A DNA stretch of 64,000 nt from Lantana camara (Eukaryota; Streptophyta; Magnoliopsida; Lamiales; Verbenaceae): NCBI GenBank assembly GCA_037501455.1, contig CM074855.1, positions 32,769,001 through 32,833,000 on the forward strand, given 5' to 3'. Below, in pieces: positions 24,034 to 34,003 of the stretch. Each line of letters opens with the position of its first letter. Position 1 is the first letter of the stretch. Made by a program: the position numbers and the translations under genes. The notes below the pieces were generated by a model. That model searched no databases. It was not told the origin of the DNA and worked only from the letters and a program-made list of their open reading frames with translations.

Positions 24034-27000
24034 CTTGTTTTTCTCCATCTCTTCCCTGCGTTTTCTGGGTTGCTGCATATATGTTTATGTGCTGTGTGTG
24101 CGTGTGCATGCATGGCTGTGATGCTTGTGTGTGTGCATGGCTTGTGTGTGTAATTGCATGCATGTATATATATTATATATATTTGTGTGTGTGTGCGTGC
24201 ATGCATGGGTAAGTAATTATATATGTAGTATATATATGTTAATTTCATGCATGTACTATATATATAAATATATGCATGAGTACGTGTATACATATATATA
24301 TATATTATATATATACATATGTTATTATATATTATTATATATTTATTATATTATATATGTTCATTATATATATTTTAAATATTATTTGATTTAATTCAAT
24401 TTTAGAAATTAATTGATAATTATTTCGCGTATTTAATTTACCGATTGTTGATTGAACGTTGTATTTATCCTATTCTAATTGTCAACATGAATATTACTTG
24501 CTATGATTATTAAAGGGGTTCTTGGATTAAATTGATATGAGATATGAATTTATGTATTTGAATGATATGAATGAACGAATGGTTTGATTATATGTTTTAA
24601 ATTCTTTAATAGTGCACATGAACATTTTATGATATAATATCATCTGTTACGCATTCATATCATGTTCATGGCATGCCGTGCGTTTTATATGGTTCATTGG
24701 AGTCTCGAGTCTCACGAACACATCATGTTGTCTTTTGTACAGTTTATCTCCAGGGTGGAGAGATCTTGATCGTTCAGGCACTTGGTACTCGTATCCTTGT
24801 ATCGTCACGGTTCAGGTGAGGGTGTTTTCGTTCTAGTTATGTATAAAACCCTATAACCCTTATGTGACAAGCTTTGGCCAAAAACCTAATATAGTTATAT
24901 TTATGGTTTTCAGATGCAATGTACCAAGTATATATTGATCGAGTAAACCCTTTTCAAATGATTTATGAATTATGTTATGTTTATTATGAATCAAAGGTTT
25001 TGGTGAGATTATGCATGTATGATATGTTCACGGGCCCAGGGACTTAGTGCAAGTGGCTATCCGGGGAGGCAAGGGCCGACGGTGATCCCTTGTACTAGTC
25101 CTAACTTATGTACGGTGATACCGGCCCTCGCTAGGAGGTTTAGCGGGGAATGGGAGCTAAGTGCCCTTGGGGGAGTCATGAAACCCCATTGGCCTATGTA
25201 TGAGGTGGTCGGGTCTTGCTAACCCTTCCACCACCCGGAGGAAGAAGGTTGGAACTTATTTTATGATTATGTTATGATTGATAGGCACAGTGCGGGAAGG
25301 CCGGGACACGGATTGCCCAAACGAATATGTTTTAGGATATGATATATGGTTGCGTGTATTATGATATATTGCATGATCACCTATTTAATGTACTAATGAT
25401 ATTTGTCGTACACGGTCGGAGTTTGGTTGGAGATAATGCACGCTCACTCGCCGAGCCTTATGTTTATGTATGATTTATGAACGTAATGAATTAATATGTT
25501 TAGTCATAGAATCCGAGTATTGCTTGGTCATTCTCTTGCCCTTTTTGGGAACTAATTTTAAATAAAACCTTGCTCGGGACTTATGACTTGCATGTGCATG
25601 TTTTACATATATATGTACCGCTCCTGCTCACTCAGTCTTCTAGAGACTGACCCTCTCCCTCCCCAACACTTTAGCGTGCAGGTTTGGCTTTGAAGTTCGA
25701 GCTAGGCGGAGTTATGTCGAGTTTGAGTCGGTCAAGTTAAGTTAGAAGCGTCTCTGCATTCACCTTATGTATTTAATTTGTGTATGATTCAACCTCGTAA
25801 GATCATGGAATTGATTCTTGTATAATTGCTATTGAATTGTTTTTCTTGGGCTTTGATTATGAGTTTAAAAGAGGCCTGAAGAGCCCAAGTCTGCTTATGG
25901 TTGGTATGTTTGAGTTTTAGTTTTCTGAGGCATTATATTTTGTTGATTGGTTGTTATTGCAGGGTCTAAGTTTCGCCTAGCTTAGGAGGGTTTTATGTTT
26001 GTCTCCCGTTCGCTATGGTTTGATACGGGTGCGGATTTACTATTTCGTTACTCGTGTTGAGCCATAGTGCGGGGGATGTGGTGCCTTACGCTCGGGTGCT
26101 ACACAAAGTGTATAGTTGATACGTGCGTGATACATGAGGGTGCTTACTTCAATAAGTAAGTTCACTGAGGTGCCCCGTGTGAGAAGATTCCTAAATGGGA
26201 AAGGAAGTTTCTATTTCAGGAAATAGAAACTTCCAGATTAGGAAATATCTCACGAGTCATTGATGTGATTAATTGATCCTTAGACTTGAGGTTCCTTGTC
26301 ACTTTATGAGTTAACTCAGTAGTCTTAGGTATAAGCTTTAAAGGGTGTCGCCTTAGACAACTGATTCAAGGCCTATGCTGGGGCTGCACAAGTGATTCAT
26401 GAAAGTGAATGAGAATCAAGAAAGAACCTACACTTGCATTTGCAAGGTGATCTCTTATTGTGTAAGTCATTCATATGCCATATGGAGTCCTTGGCCAAGG
26501 CAGTAGATCAAGACATCAAGAAAAGGGTTTCTTGGATTGAGATCAAATGGATATGAAATGCACTTAGCTTTAAGACCGGATTATTAGGGTTCTGATTATT
26601 CCCTTACCCTAGATCTTGGTTGAGAGATAGTAAGTAGGAGGATTGTATCTCACATGAATCAATGACTTAAAGGTTCTGTCGAATCCGAACATTCCAATCC
26701 AGCTAGGGGTTAAACACCTGTTGCTAGACTATGGTCGTTTAATCTGTGGACTGATTAATTAATTAGTGAATTAATTAATTAGGGTCAGTGCTAATTGAAT
26801 TGAGAACCTAGAGGGTCACACACAACAACTTGGTTACATGAGTTGGGGCTTTGAAATGATTAAATTAGTTAATCGAGCCAAATGGGTTCCACATGTGTGA
26901 AACACAGGTATGGGTCACGTGAGTGACACGTGTCATACATGGACACGTGTGCACCACACGTGTATATTTATTTATGTATTAAATAAATAATGTGTTAATT

Positions 27001-29306
27001 ATTTAATAGACTTTGGTTTAATTTTTGAATTAAAAAGAAAGTCTTATTTTGAAGAAAAATAATCTATTTAATTAATTACGAATTAATTAATTAGATAAAA
27101 TAAGTTATTTATTTATTAATAAATAAAGTATAAAATTATCCAAAAGGGTTTGAATATTTTAGCTCTCTTAAAGTTGATTTGAATTAGAATTCAAAGTCAA
27201 AGTTTAAAATTACTTGATGATCAAGTAATAAGAGAGAGGTACCAAATCCTTAGTCCATAAGGACTAGGATCGGCCGCCCCTCTCCTATATATAGGGGAGC
27301 TCGAGCTCCCCTTAGGGCTGATCGATTTTCTTTTGGTTCATGTGTTGAACACCATCCTTTCTCCAAGATAAAATAAACCATAGGTTAAGCCTAAACACTA
27401 ACTAGAGAACTAGCATCCTTACTAGTTAGATTGTAGTCAAGTTGGTGGACTATCTCTAGAGAGCTTCAAGTTAGAAGTTTTGAAGATTCGAGCTTTACCA
27501 AGGAGAGGGGATCAAGCTGCGAGAAGAGCGTTCTTGGGTGGCTTGAAACGCTTCAAGAAAGATTATTGAAAAGTAAGTTTCTAATCTCTACGAATTCGGA
27601 TTCACGATTGCGAGTTTCGATCCTTTTGTTGGAAAATTTTTAAATTTCCGCTGCTTTCTGATTCCGTTTTTCCAACAGCATACACTGTGAGTCTATGTGG
27701 TTCATCTTTGAGTCTAAGTCCTGCTTGTTGTCTTCAGTTTGTTCAGGTGCACCCGGGGTGGTTTTTCGTGAGCCGTTTTGATTCCGGGGTGGATCACTTG
27801 TGTTGTTCGGCTTCCGTTGGTGTAAGGTGAGGTTAGGTTATAGTTAAACCCTTTGAAATGTGCTCGTTTTCTATGCATGCGAACTATAACCTTAAGTATA
27901 AGTAAATATGTAAGTTTATGAATTTGCTAAGGCTTTGCAAGTATGATACGCTATGTAGAAGCTTATGCACGCTTGTTTTGATGTGATTTGGTTCGATTAG
28001 TTATGTGTTGCAACATTTAACCATGCTTCAAACCGTGTGCCTCTTATGAGTCGGGAGATACGAGTTAAGGATTTGACACGGAGAGGTATGAATAGCATGG
28101 TGGTTGCAAGGTATGGTTTGGTACGCAAGTTAAAGTTTGTTAAATTTGATAAGTAGCGGGTTATGATATGGTATGCTCCGATGTGATATGTTTTGGTATG
28201 TTGGGCCCCGGAGTTGTGGGTAAGGAAGACCCGGGACAACCATGGGGTCGCCGGTTATGACCCCTGTGCATATCTCCACATTTTGATTCGGATTACCCCA
28301 GATCTCACCAAGAGGTTTAGTGAGTGATGGAGATCCTGAGGGTTTAGAGTAGATTGCACTCCCCTCGACTGTCTGGATGGTTAAGGTCGAGCAACCCTTC
28401 CATCACCGGAGAAAGGAGGTTTGTTTGATATGTCTGTTTTGATTTGTTCTGTCTGAGGAGCCTAAGATGGGATTTAAGACTCGTACCCACCGAGTTATGT
28501 TTGTATGCTCTGCTAAGTTCGTGAAACAAGGATAGACTCTTAATTAAGATAAAATATGAATCTTTTGAAAGTATGAGTTAAGATATGAAATGTTTTGATA
28601 AGATTTGATACGATAAGTATGTTTTGCTATGTTTTATACGTATGAATCCATTAAGTTGAGTTTTGTCCTGTTTTGATAAGAATCCCTATATATATGTATC
28701 ACAGACAAAGTTTGGTGTGCAAAAACTATCCCTAAGTTCACGAACCGTGTGTGATTGAATGTACTTTGCTCCTTATACGTACGTAGCGTGTATGGGTAGC
28801 CCCTCACTCAGTCCGTGTGACTGACCCCTCTCCTCTTTTTGTTTTTAGTGTGCAGGTTTGCGTGGAGTTCGAGCTAGGTGGAGTCTGTCGAGTCTTTTGT
28901 CAAGTTTGAGTCCTTGCATACACACTTTTGTATTTGTATGAATCTGAGCATTTGTATGTATATCTTATGATTTATTTTGATATGTTATATTTCGGGACAG
29001 GCTTCTAGGAAACAGTTTGAACCCGTTTGCATTTATGATTTATGTTATATTCGGGATTAGGGATCTATGTTAGTTGAATCCGTCACCTGTTGCTTGTACT
29101 TTAGGTTTGATTGTGTGAATCGCTTCCGCATATGCACTCGTTTTGTTTGTTTGTTTAAATTGCAAGGTCTACGTTCCGCCTAGCTTAGGTGTGTGTGTGT
29201 CTGTCTCCCTTTCGCCTTTGCTTGATTCATGTACGGGTTTTCCATCTCGTATGTGGATTGGGCTTAGGTGCGGGGGATGTGGTGACCCACTATGTGGGGT
29301 GCTACA

Positions 29307-29371
29307 GAAGGTTTCCATCCACCTTATAAGGAGGACCTCGTTCTCCTTCCCTACTGATGTGGGATATTACA
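29307..29371 (-). mobile_element. TRIM-like LTR fragment, minus strand
   Basis: Reverse complement of the first 65 bp of the TRIM-like repeat, with TGTAATATCCCACATC at its minus-strand start. The family B 3' LTR ends exactly at its inner border, so B inserted into this TRIM. The other half is not in the window. Confidence 0.6.
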
Positions 29372-29401
29372 ATACATTTGACAACTTCCATTTTATATAT
29401 A

Positions 29402-30186
29402 GGGTAAATCACAAATCTCTCTCCCCCTCCCCCCCCCCCCCCCCCCCCCCGCGTCCTTTTCCGCTTAGGGCGGATTGCCCCCTAACCTTTGAATCCGGGC
29501 GATTTTCCCCCTAACCTTTGAAAAATCGCTCACTTGACCCCTTTGAAAAAACTTTAACTGTAATAGCCTAAGGTGCTTGTCCCACATCGGTTGGAGAGGG
29601 GAACAAAGCCTCCTTTATAAGGGGGTGTATACCTTTCCCTTGTTGAGGCCTTTTCCTGGTTGGGCACCTTCGGGGTTTAAATTCCAGCGGGAGAAACAAA
29701 ACCGTGAGGGTGGTGTCGCTTAGCCCACCAAAGCGGACAATATCTACAGGCGGGTTTTCGGGCTGTTACATTAACAAAGCATATTTGTACGATGCTGATA
29801 TCAAATGTGTTGATATGATATATCAAATTGAAGCCCTCGACACAAGGAACACAACAATGGTCTCGAAATCAAAATCCGACAACCGACGAAGAAGAAATTA
29901 TCGGTCAAAGGTGACGCACGACAAACGAAGTGTTTGACGGCTAATAGGGTCGGATGGGGTATGGATTTTGTTCTCCTTGGAGAGACAAGCACGATGACGG
30001 TGGTCTTGGAACTTGGATATTCATGTCGGAGGAGAAATCGATAGTGAAACTTGGTCAAAGGGGTCAAGTGAGCGATTTTTCAAATGTTATGGGGCAAATC
30101 GCCAGGATTCAAAGGATAGGGGGCAATCCGCCCAATGGCCCAAAGGACCGGGGGGGGGGGGGGGGGGAGAGATTTGTGATTTACCC
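29402..30186. mobile_element. non-autonomous MULE-like element (785 bp)
   Basis: Terminal inverted repeats of about 130-150 bp start GGGTAAATCACAAATCTCTC on both strands and extend through a poly-C tract, GGGCGGATTGCCCCCTA and AAAAATCGCTCACTTGACCCC. The flanks carry a perfect 9-bp duplication, TTATATATA (29393-29401 and 30187-30195), the length made by Mutator-like transposases. The centre has no transposase. A TRIM-like solo LTR sits inside at 29559-29770. Without it the element is about 570 bp. The TIR type and TSD length are seen directly; membership of the MULE group is inferred from them. Confidence 0.75.
29559..29770 (+). mobile_element. TRIM-like solo LTR (copy 2) inside the MULE
   Basis: Runs from TGTAATAGCCTAAGG through CCCACATCGGTTGG to GGGCTGTTACA, 212 bp, with perfect TTAAC duplications (29554-29558 and 29771-29775). 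This fixes the ends of the family better than copy 1. No coding capacity. Confidence 0.8.
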
Positions 30187-30195
30187 TTATATATA

Positions 30196-30300
30196 TACAC
30201 ACATGCACCTCAAGGATACTCGAACATATAACCTATCTATTCATAGATATAAATGTTTACCACTAAGTTATCTGTTTATCCCTACATTTGACAATACTTT
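30196..30300 (-). mobile_element. SINE-like fragment, minus strand
   Basis: On the minus strand, TAACTTAGTGG (near an A box) is followed by GTTCGAGTATCC (degenerate B box) about 40 bp later. This tRNA-like arrangement suggests a decayed SINE. Ends and target duplications are not clear. Confidence 0.3.
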
Positions 30301-30622
30301 ACAATAGATAACTTAGTTTAAGTAAATAACTTAGATTTCACTTAAATATGAACAAAGAATTGATATAATAAACTCAAGAGTGGTTCATCCATCATCCATG
30401 CAAAGTTGAAGGAGTGTATTTTTTGGATTGACAAAGGACTTTATGATCTTGTATGTATAAAATATATTTGATCTGCAAACTTCTATTTAAAAAAAGATAA
30501 GATTTATTAATTTTTTTTTTTGAAAAGAATAAGATTTATTAATTTGGAATTGTTTAAAGTATTTCCAAGTTACTTGGGTTATAAATGTGTGGACAATTGT
30601 GGGCCCCAGAAGTTTGATCGTT

Positions 30623-30736
30623 TAGTGAACAGGGGTTGGACCAAATAGTTAAACTGTTCTTTCTCCGGGTTAATGATTCGGGTTCGAATCCCTTCGATTA
30701 TTTGGGGTGCATGTGTTATAAAAAAAAAAAAAAAAA
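30623..30736 (+). mobile_element. tRNA-derived SINE with intact pol III boxes
   Basis: TAGTTAAACTG (30646-30656) fits the A box consensus at every position and GGTTCGAATCC (30681-30691) is a perfect B box, 24 bp apart. The element ends in about 17 A residues. Its head (GGGGTTGG, then CAAAT) and tail (TTGGGGTGC) match the minus-strand SINE at 33712-33835. No obvious target duplication. Confidence 0.65.
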
Positions 30737-30823
30737 GGGTCCTTTAACCTGAATGGATGGATCATCCAGTTATTTAGCTGCATCAAAGTATGGGCCCAAT
30801 TAAATCCCAGAAAAGCCCATTTA

Positions 30824-30831
30824 TTTATATA
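30824..30831 (+). promoter_or_regulatory. TATA-box candidate of the WEB-family gene
   Basis: TTTATATA lies about 260 bp upstream of the ATG at 31089. The sequence between is CA- and CT-rich, like a plant leader, with no competing upstream ATG in a good context close to the start. Confidence 0.45.
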
Positions 30832-31088
30832 GCTTGAGCCTCAATCAAAACATTCAGTAACAACAGAAATAATCTAAGTGAAGTGGACGCGAAGAAACGA
30901 ACCTCCTAACCTCCGATCCCCTCCATCCTACTAAACTAACTTCACTCTCTACTCATTGCATCAATCACTCAAAACCTTACACAAAAACGTCATCAGATTC
31001 TTGGTTTTTATTGATCAATTGTTTATGTTCATCTCTGTTCCAATCTTGATTTTGGTGGCGTATATAATTTAGTGGTGGCGTGAGAAAG

Positions 31089-33548
31089 ATGAGTAAGGCG
31101 GAGATCGACACTAGTGCACCTTTCCGGTCGGTGAAGGAGGCGGTGATGTTGTTCGGAGAGAGGGTTCTCGCTGGAGAGCTTTACACCGGCAAGATTAAAG
31201 AGGTATTTTCATTAATTAATGTATATTCTCAATTTTATATAGGTTTGTGTTATATTTTTGATGTATTTTGCATGGACGCATGAAGCTGAAGTTTTTTGAT
31301 CATAGAGTAGCTCTCACATCCAAACTTCCCAAGCACAAACAATGAGACACACAGAGAAACACAAACATATATATATATATATATAATCCATTGGAGAGAA
31401 ACCATATTTTAAAATTGTAATTGTTCTTAGTCCTTATTGCGTGATACTTATAAACGGTGGCAAAATCAGGATCCCGGGGTTGGGGATACTTCTTGATAGT
31501 CAGGGGATCCAGTAGTTGAGCACCATTTAACCTCCAACATTGATAGTGCATATATTAGAGTAACTTTACACTTTGGAGAATTATCACATATTGCAGCCCT
31601 GAGTTATATGTTCCGCCACTGCTTATAAAAATTAAAATTTTGGGTAAATCGAAGTAGAGGGGCTCTTCCTTGAATTTCTGGTTATAATTACAGATACTTT
31701 ACATTTTTGTACAGTTTTATAAGCTCAATTAAGCGATTGAAATATTAAAATTTATCATTACTGCTGGTAAACATCTCAAGTTTTAGTTGTTAAAAGTGAA
31801 CAAATTATGTTCTTACGTAAAAGTTGTATCTTCAACGAGAAAAAAGTTGTTGCTGGTGTGCACCGTTACTATCCATCTACTGCAGAATTATTAAAAAGTC
31901 ATAAACCACTGGCATAAGACAGAAACAAATTTAAATTAGTGCATAATGTAGTATATATATCCCAAAAATATTGGTCGAGGACAAGAATCTAACCTTAAAA
32001 ATTATATTAATCAAAGGTGCTTTGCTTCTTGTGTGGAGATGCCAAAATATGTTCTGTAATCACTTAAATATATAAATATATTTAACTTAAAAGAAAATAT
32101 TTATTTAATAATGTCACTCACTAAGTATCTATCCAACTAATTGTTTTTTAAAGGAAAAAAAAATGGAAGTCCTTGTATACATGGGGGTCTCAATTTTCCT
32201 TATTTTTTGGTTTTTGATGATTTTTTTTTCTTTGGGTTCGAGTCAGGCGACAAATAAATCTCTTTCGAAGAGTTCTTTTTAACGAGTAGGTTTCAAACCA
32301 TGATCTTTTAAAGAATTAAGTAAAATTTACCTTTTGTGATCTAATCGGTTATTACTAGATTAACACCCATTGGGCTGAACGAGAGAGGTTATAATTCACT
32401 TACATTCTAAACACAAGAAGCACAAAAGACATTTTTATATGGATGACATATTCCACAATGCGCAAACAACTAAATTTGGTTACGTACATCCCAATCATGC
32501 TATTACACTTATTATATAATTGGTCATTTCCATAAAATCATAGTAATTTAAGGGATAATTCGACCAACATACGCATAAATTTGGCGTAATTGACCTAATT
32601 ACACAAACTTCTCCAAATGTTTGAGAAATTAAAAAAGTTTCTACCGATATTAATTGACACTCATTTAGATTGATGAATGTAAATGAAGTCCGCTTTAATT
32701 TTTTATGACTATACTATTCGGTTAAAGTTTGGTTTAAATTCGTGATCTTAGTGGCAAGAATCCGAAATCTTAGGATATGACAAGAATTTTTTTGTTAATG
32801 TCTCAGACCCCAGGGGAACTTTTTGTAATTTGTGTGGTAAGCCCATTTGTATGGTTAGACCGAATCTTAGGGTATGCCGGATATAATCATCATTGTTGAT
32901 GCATAGCAGAATTTGCTACTAAATTCTATTTTCCTGCGACATTGTACTCTTTTTTCCCCTTAGACTGCACTTATTTCACGATGGATCGATATGTATTGGT
33001 TGGTTAATAATCTTATCAAGCAGATGGAGAATGAAACGAGCGATGAGTATGGTGAAGGAAGATCAAGAATATCGGAGCAGCTGGAAGAGACGAAGCAAAA
33101 CCTTCAAAAGGCAAAAGAAGAGAGCATGCAAATGGCACAATACCTCTCTTCTTTGCAGCAAGAGCTCGAGCAAACCAAGAAGGAGCTTCACCACCTTAAA
33201 TCTTCAAACAAGAACTCCCGCCTCCGTTTCAACTCAGACGAAGACCTCAAATTCATCGAAGATGAAATCGAACAAGTGAAAATGGAGATGGTTAATGATG
33301 ATGATGATCACCGTCATCATCATCAACAGGGAGTTGAGTTTCAGAAGAAGAAATATGTCACGTTTGCGCCTAATCCACAGTTGGTGTCCCGGTGCGTGGT
33401 GGTGCCGCCACCGGCGCCGCCTAGTCACGAGGCGGTGCTGCAAAGGCACCCCTCTCTCAAGAAGACGAAGAAGAAGAAGCAGCTCATACCGTTTATTGGA
33501 GGGATTTTTTCGAAGAAAAAGGGGACATCTCATGTTGCTATGGCATGA
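31089..33548 (+). CDS. WEB family protein (short plant type), two exons
   Basis: Exon 1 (31089-31202) encodes [20 protein letters not shown] and continues to KIKE. The [13 protein letters not shown] motif marks the plant WEB family (WEAK CHLOROPLAST MOVEMENT UNDER BLUE LIGHT 1-related, DUF827), short members like Arabidopsis At3g51220. A donor (GAG|GTATTT) opens a 1821-bp intron ending at AAGCAG (33023). Exon 2 (33024-33548) continues in phase 0. The product is 212 residues. Residues about 40-100 form a predicted coiled coil ([16 protein letters not shown]). Then come an acidic patch with an Asp/His run, a KKYVTFAP stretch, a Pro-rich segment and a Lys-rich tail. The larger relatives WEB1 and PMI2 act in light-induced chloroplast movement, but the role of short members is not established. 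The ATG at 31089 was chosen because homology begins right after it. It is intact and the best host gene here. Confidence 0.85.
32215..32400. repeat. possible SINE remnant in the WEB-family intron
   Basis: A T-run is followed by GGGTTCGAGTCA (B-box-like), and further on GGTTTCAAACC, which on the minus strand resembles a degenerate B box. The borders are unclear and no target duplication was found. It may be two overlapping decayed retroposons. Confidence 0.25.
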
Positions 33549-33710
33549 TGGAGAGTTTGGAGCACAAATGTGTGTTTTAATATGTTGGATAATAATGTGA
33601 GTGTTAATTACGGAACAAATATTAGGAGTTAGTCAAATGTTGTTCCCTCTCCATTTGATGTGGAAATTTTCAGCTATAAATTCCCTCACGTTATATGGTT
33701 TAATTCCCAA

Positions 33711-33711
<1 letters not shown>

Positions 33712-33749
<38 letters not shown>

Positions 33750-33835
33750 GTACGTACCCCAAGTGGAATTTGAACTTGGACCATCGTCTTCGAAAATGAA
33801 CACATTAATTATTTGAACCAACCCCCGTTGACTTC
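33712..33835 (-). mobile_element. SINE, minus strand, with 10-bp target duplication
   Basis: A run of 35 T (33713-33747) is the poly-A tail of a minus-strand retroposon. Perfect AATTCCCAAC repeats flank it (33702-33711 and 33836-33845). On the minus strand the body reads GGGGTTGG...CAAATAATTA and AGTTCAAATTCC, a decayed version of the SINE at 30623. It lies about 160 bp past the stop of the WEB-family gene and may fall in or near its 3' UTR. Confidence 0.7.
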
Positions 33836-33974
33836 AATTCCCAACTTTAACATGCATGTTTTTAACATATATGTGGCATGGTTACCAGAATATTAAAGTA
33901 TATCAATTAATCCTATCCACAAAAGTTCGTTGTAACCGGATCTTTTATAAACACTCACATACACACATAAATAT

Positions 33975-34003
33975 ACTAGTGAAGACAATGTGCGTTGCAC
34001 ATT
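33975..34003 (-). mobile_element. candidate Helitron 3' terminus (minus strand)
   Basis: On the minus strand a perfect 7-bp stem (AATGTGC/GCACATT, loop AAC) is followed seven bases later by CTAG and then T, the terminal hairpin plus CTRR-T layout of Helitrons. The element would extend to the right into the AT-rich DNA. A matching 5' TC end was not found. Confidence 0.45.

Larger units (their letters stand above)
22220..26103 (+). mobile_element. gypsy solo LTR family C (3884 bp)
   Basis: Starts TGTAACGCCCCGG, ends CTCGGGTGCTACA, and is flanked by perfect CAAAG duplications (22215-22219 and 26104-26108). No internal region is present, so it is a solo LTR. It has a leader-like segment with donor CAACAAG|GTAAGC (intron from 23271), a TATA-like CTGATATATC near 23126, a palindrome array, a GC-rich block at about 25028-25255 and an acceptor GCGTGCAG ending at 25681, followed by GTTCGAGCTAGGCGGAG as in LTR B. 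It is the only complete LTR of the A/C type here, apart from the degenerate A2 copy. Confidence 0.85.
21855..27677 (+). mobile_element. copia solo LTR, copy 2, itself split by a gypsy solo LTR
   Basis: Starts TGTTAGGAATAGTG and ends TTTTTCCAACA. The flanks are a perfect GCATA duplication (21850-21854 and 27678-27682). Removing the nested element at 22220-26108 leaves about 1.93 kb, the length of the other copies. Four G-boxes lie at 26916-26962 and a TATATATA plus palindrome core at 27286-27311. Confidence 0.9.
12294..29306 (+). mobile_element. family B non-autonomous gypsy element (TR-GAG/LARD type) with nested insertions
   Basis: LTRs of about 3.2 kb (12294-15505 and 20319-29306 with insertions) enclose an internal region of only about 2.9 kb once the copia insertion is removed. 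The internal region holds a primer site, a broken gag and a polypurine tract. There is no protease, RT, RNase H or integrase, so the element would depend on an autonomous relative. The gag starts with MPPRR, as in plant chromoviruses of the Tekay/Del group. Two copia solo LTRs and, inside one of them, a gypsy C solo LTR were added later. The 3' end abuts a TRIM fragment, and the first five flanking bases are GAAGG. The matching left duplication is lost with the truncated tandem copy. Confidence 0.75.
20319..29306 (+). repeat. 3' LTR of family B, split by nested insertions
   Basis: Begins TGTGATACCCC and ends GGGGTGCTACA. LTR sequence is 20319-21854 plus 27683-29306, about 3.16 kb, against 3.21 kb for the 5' LTR. 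The splice-donor and acceptor analogues are kept (AACCAAG|GTAACT at 20870; TGTGCAG ending at 28854). Differences from the 5' LTR include many transitions and small indels near the palindrome array, so the element is not recent. Confidence 0.8.

Noticed and set aside
30646..30691. A true tRNA gene at the A and B boxes
   Set aside because: No acceptor stem or cloverleaf can be drawn around the boxes, and a poly-A tail follows; a SINE explains it better.
33234..33600. Alternative frames within exon 2 of the WEB-family gene
   Set aside because: Shadows of the real frame, Arg- or Ile-rich, without homology.
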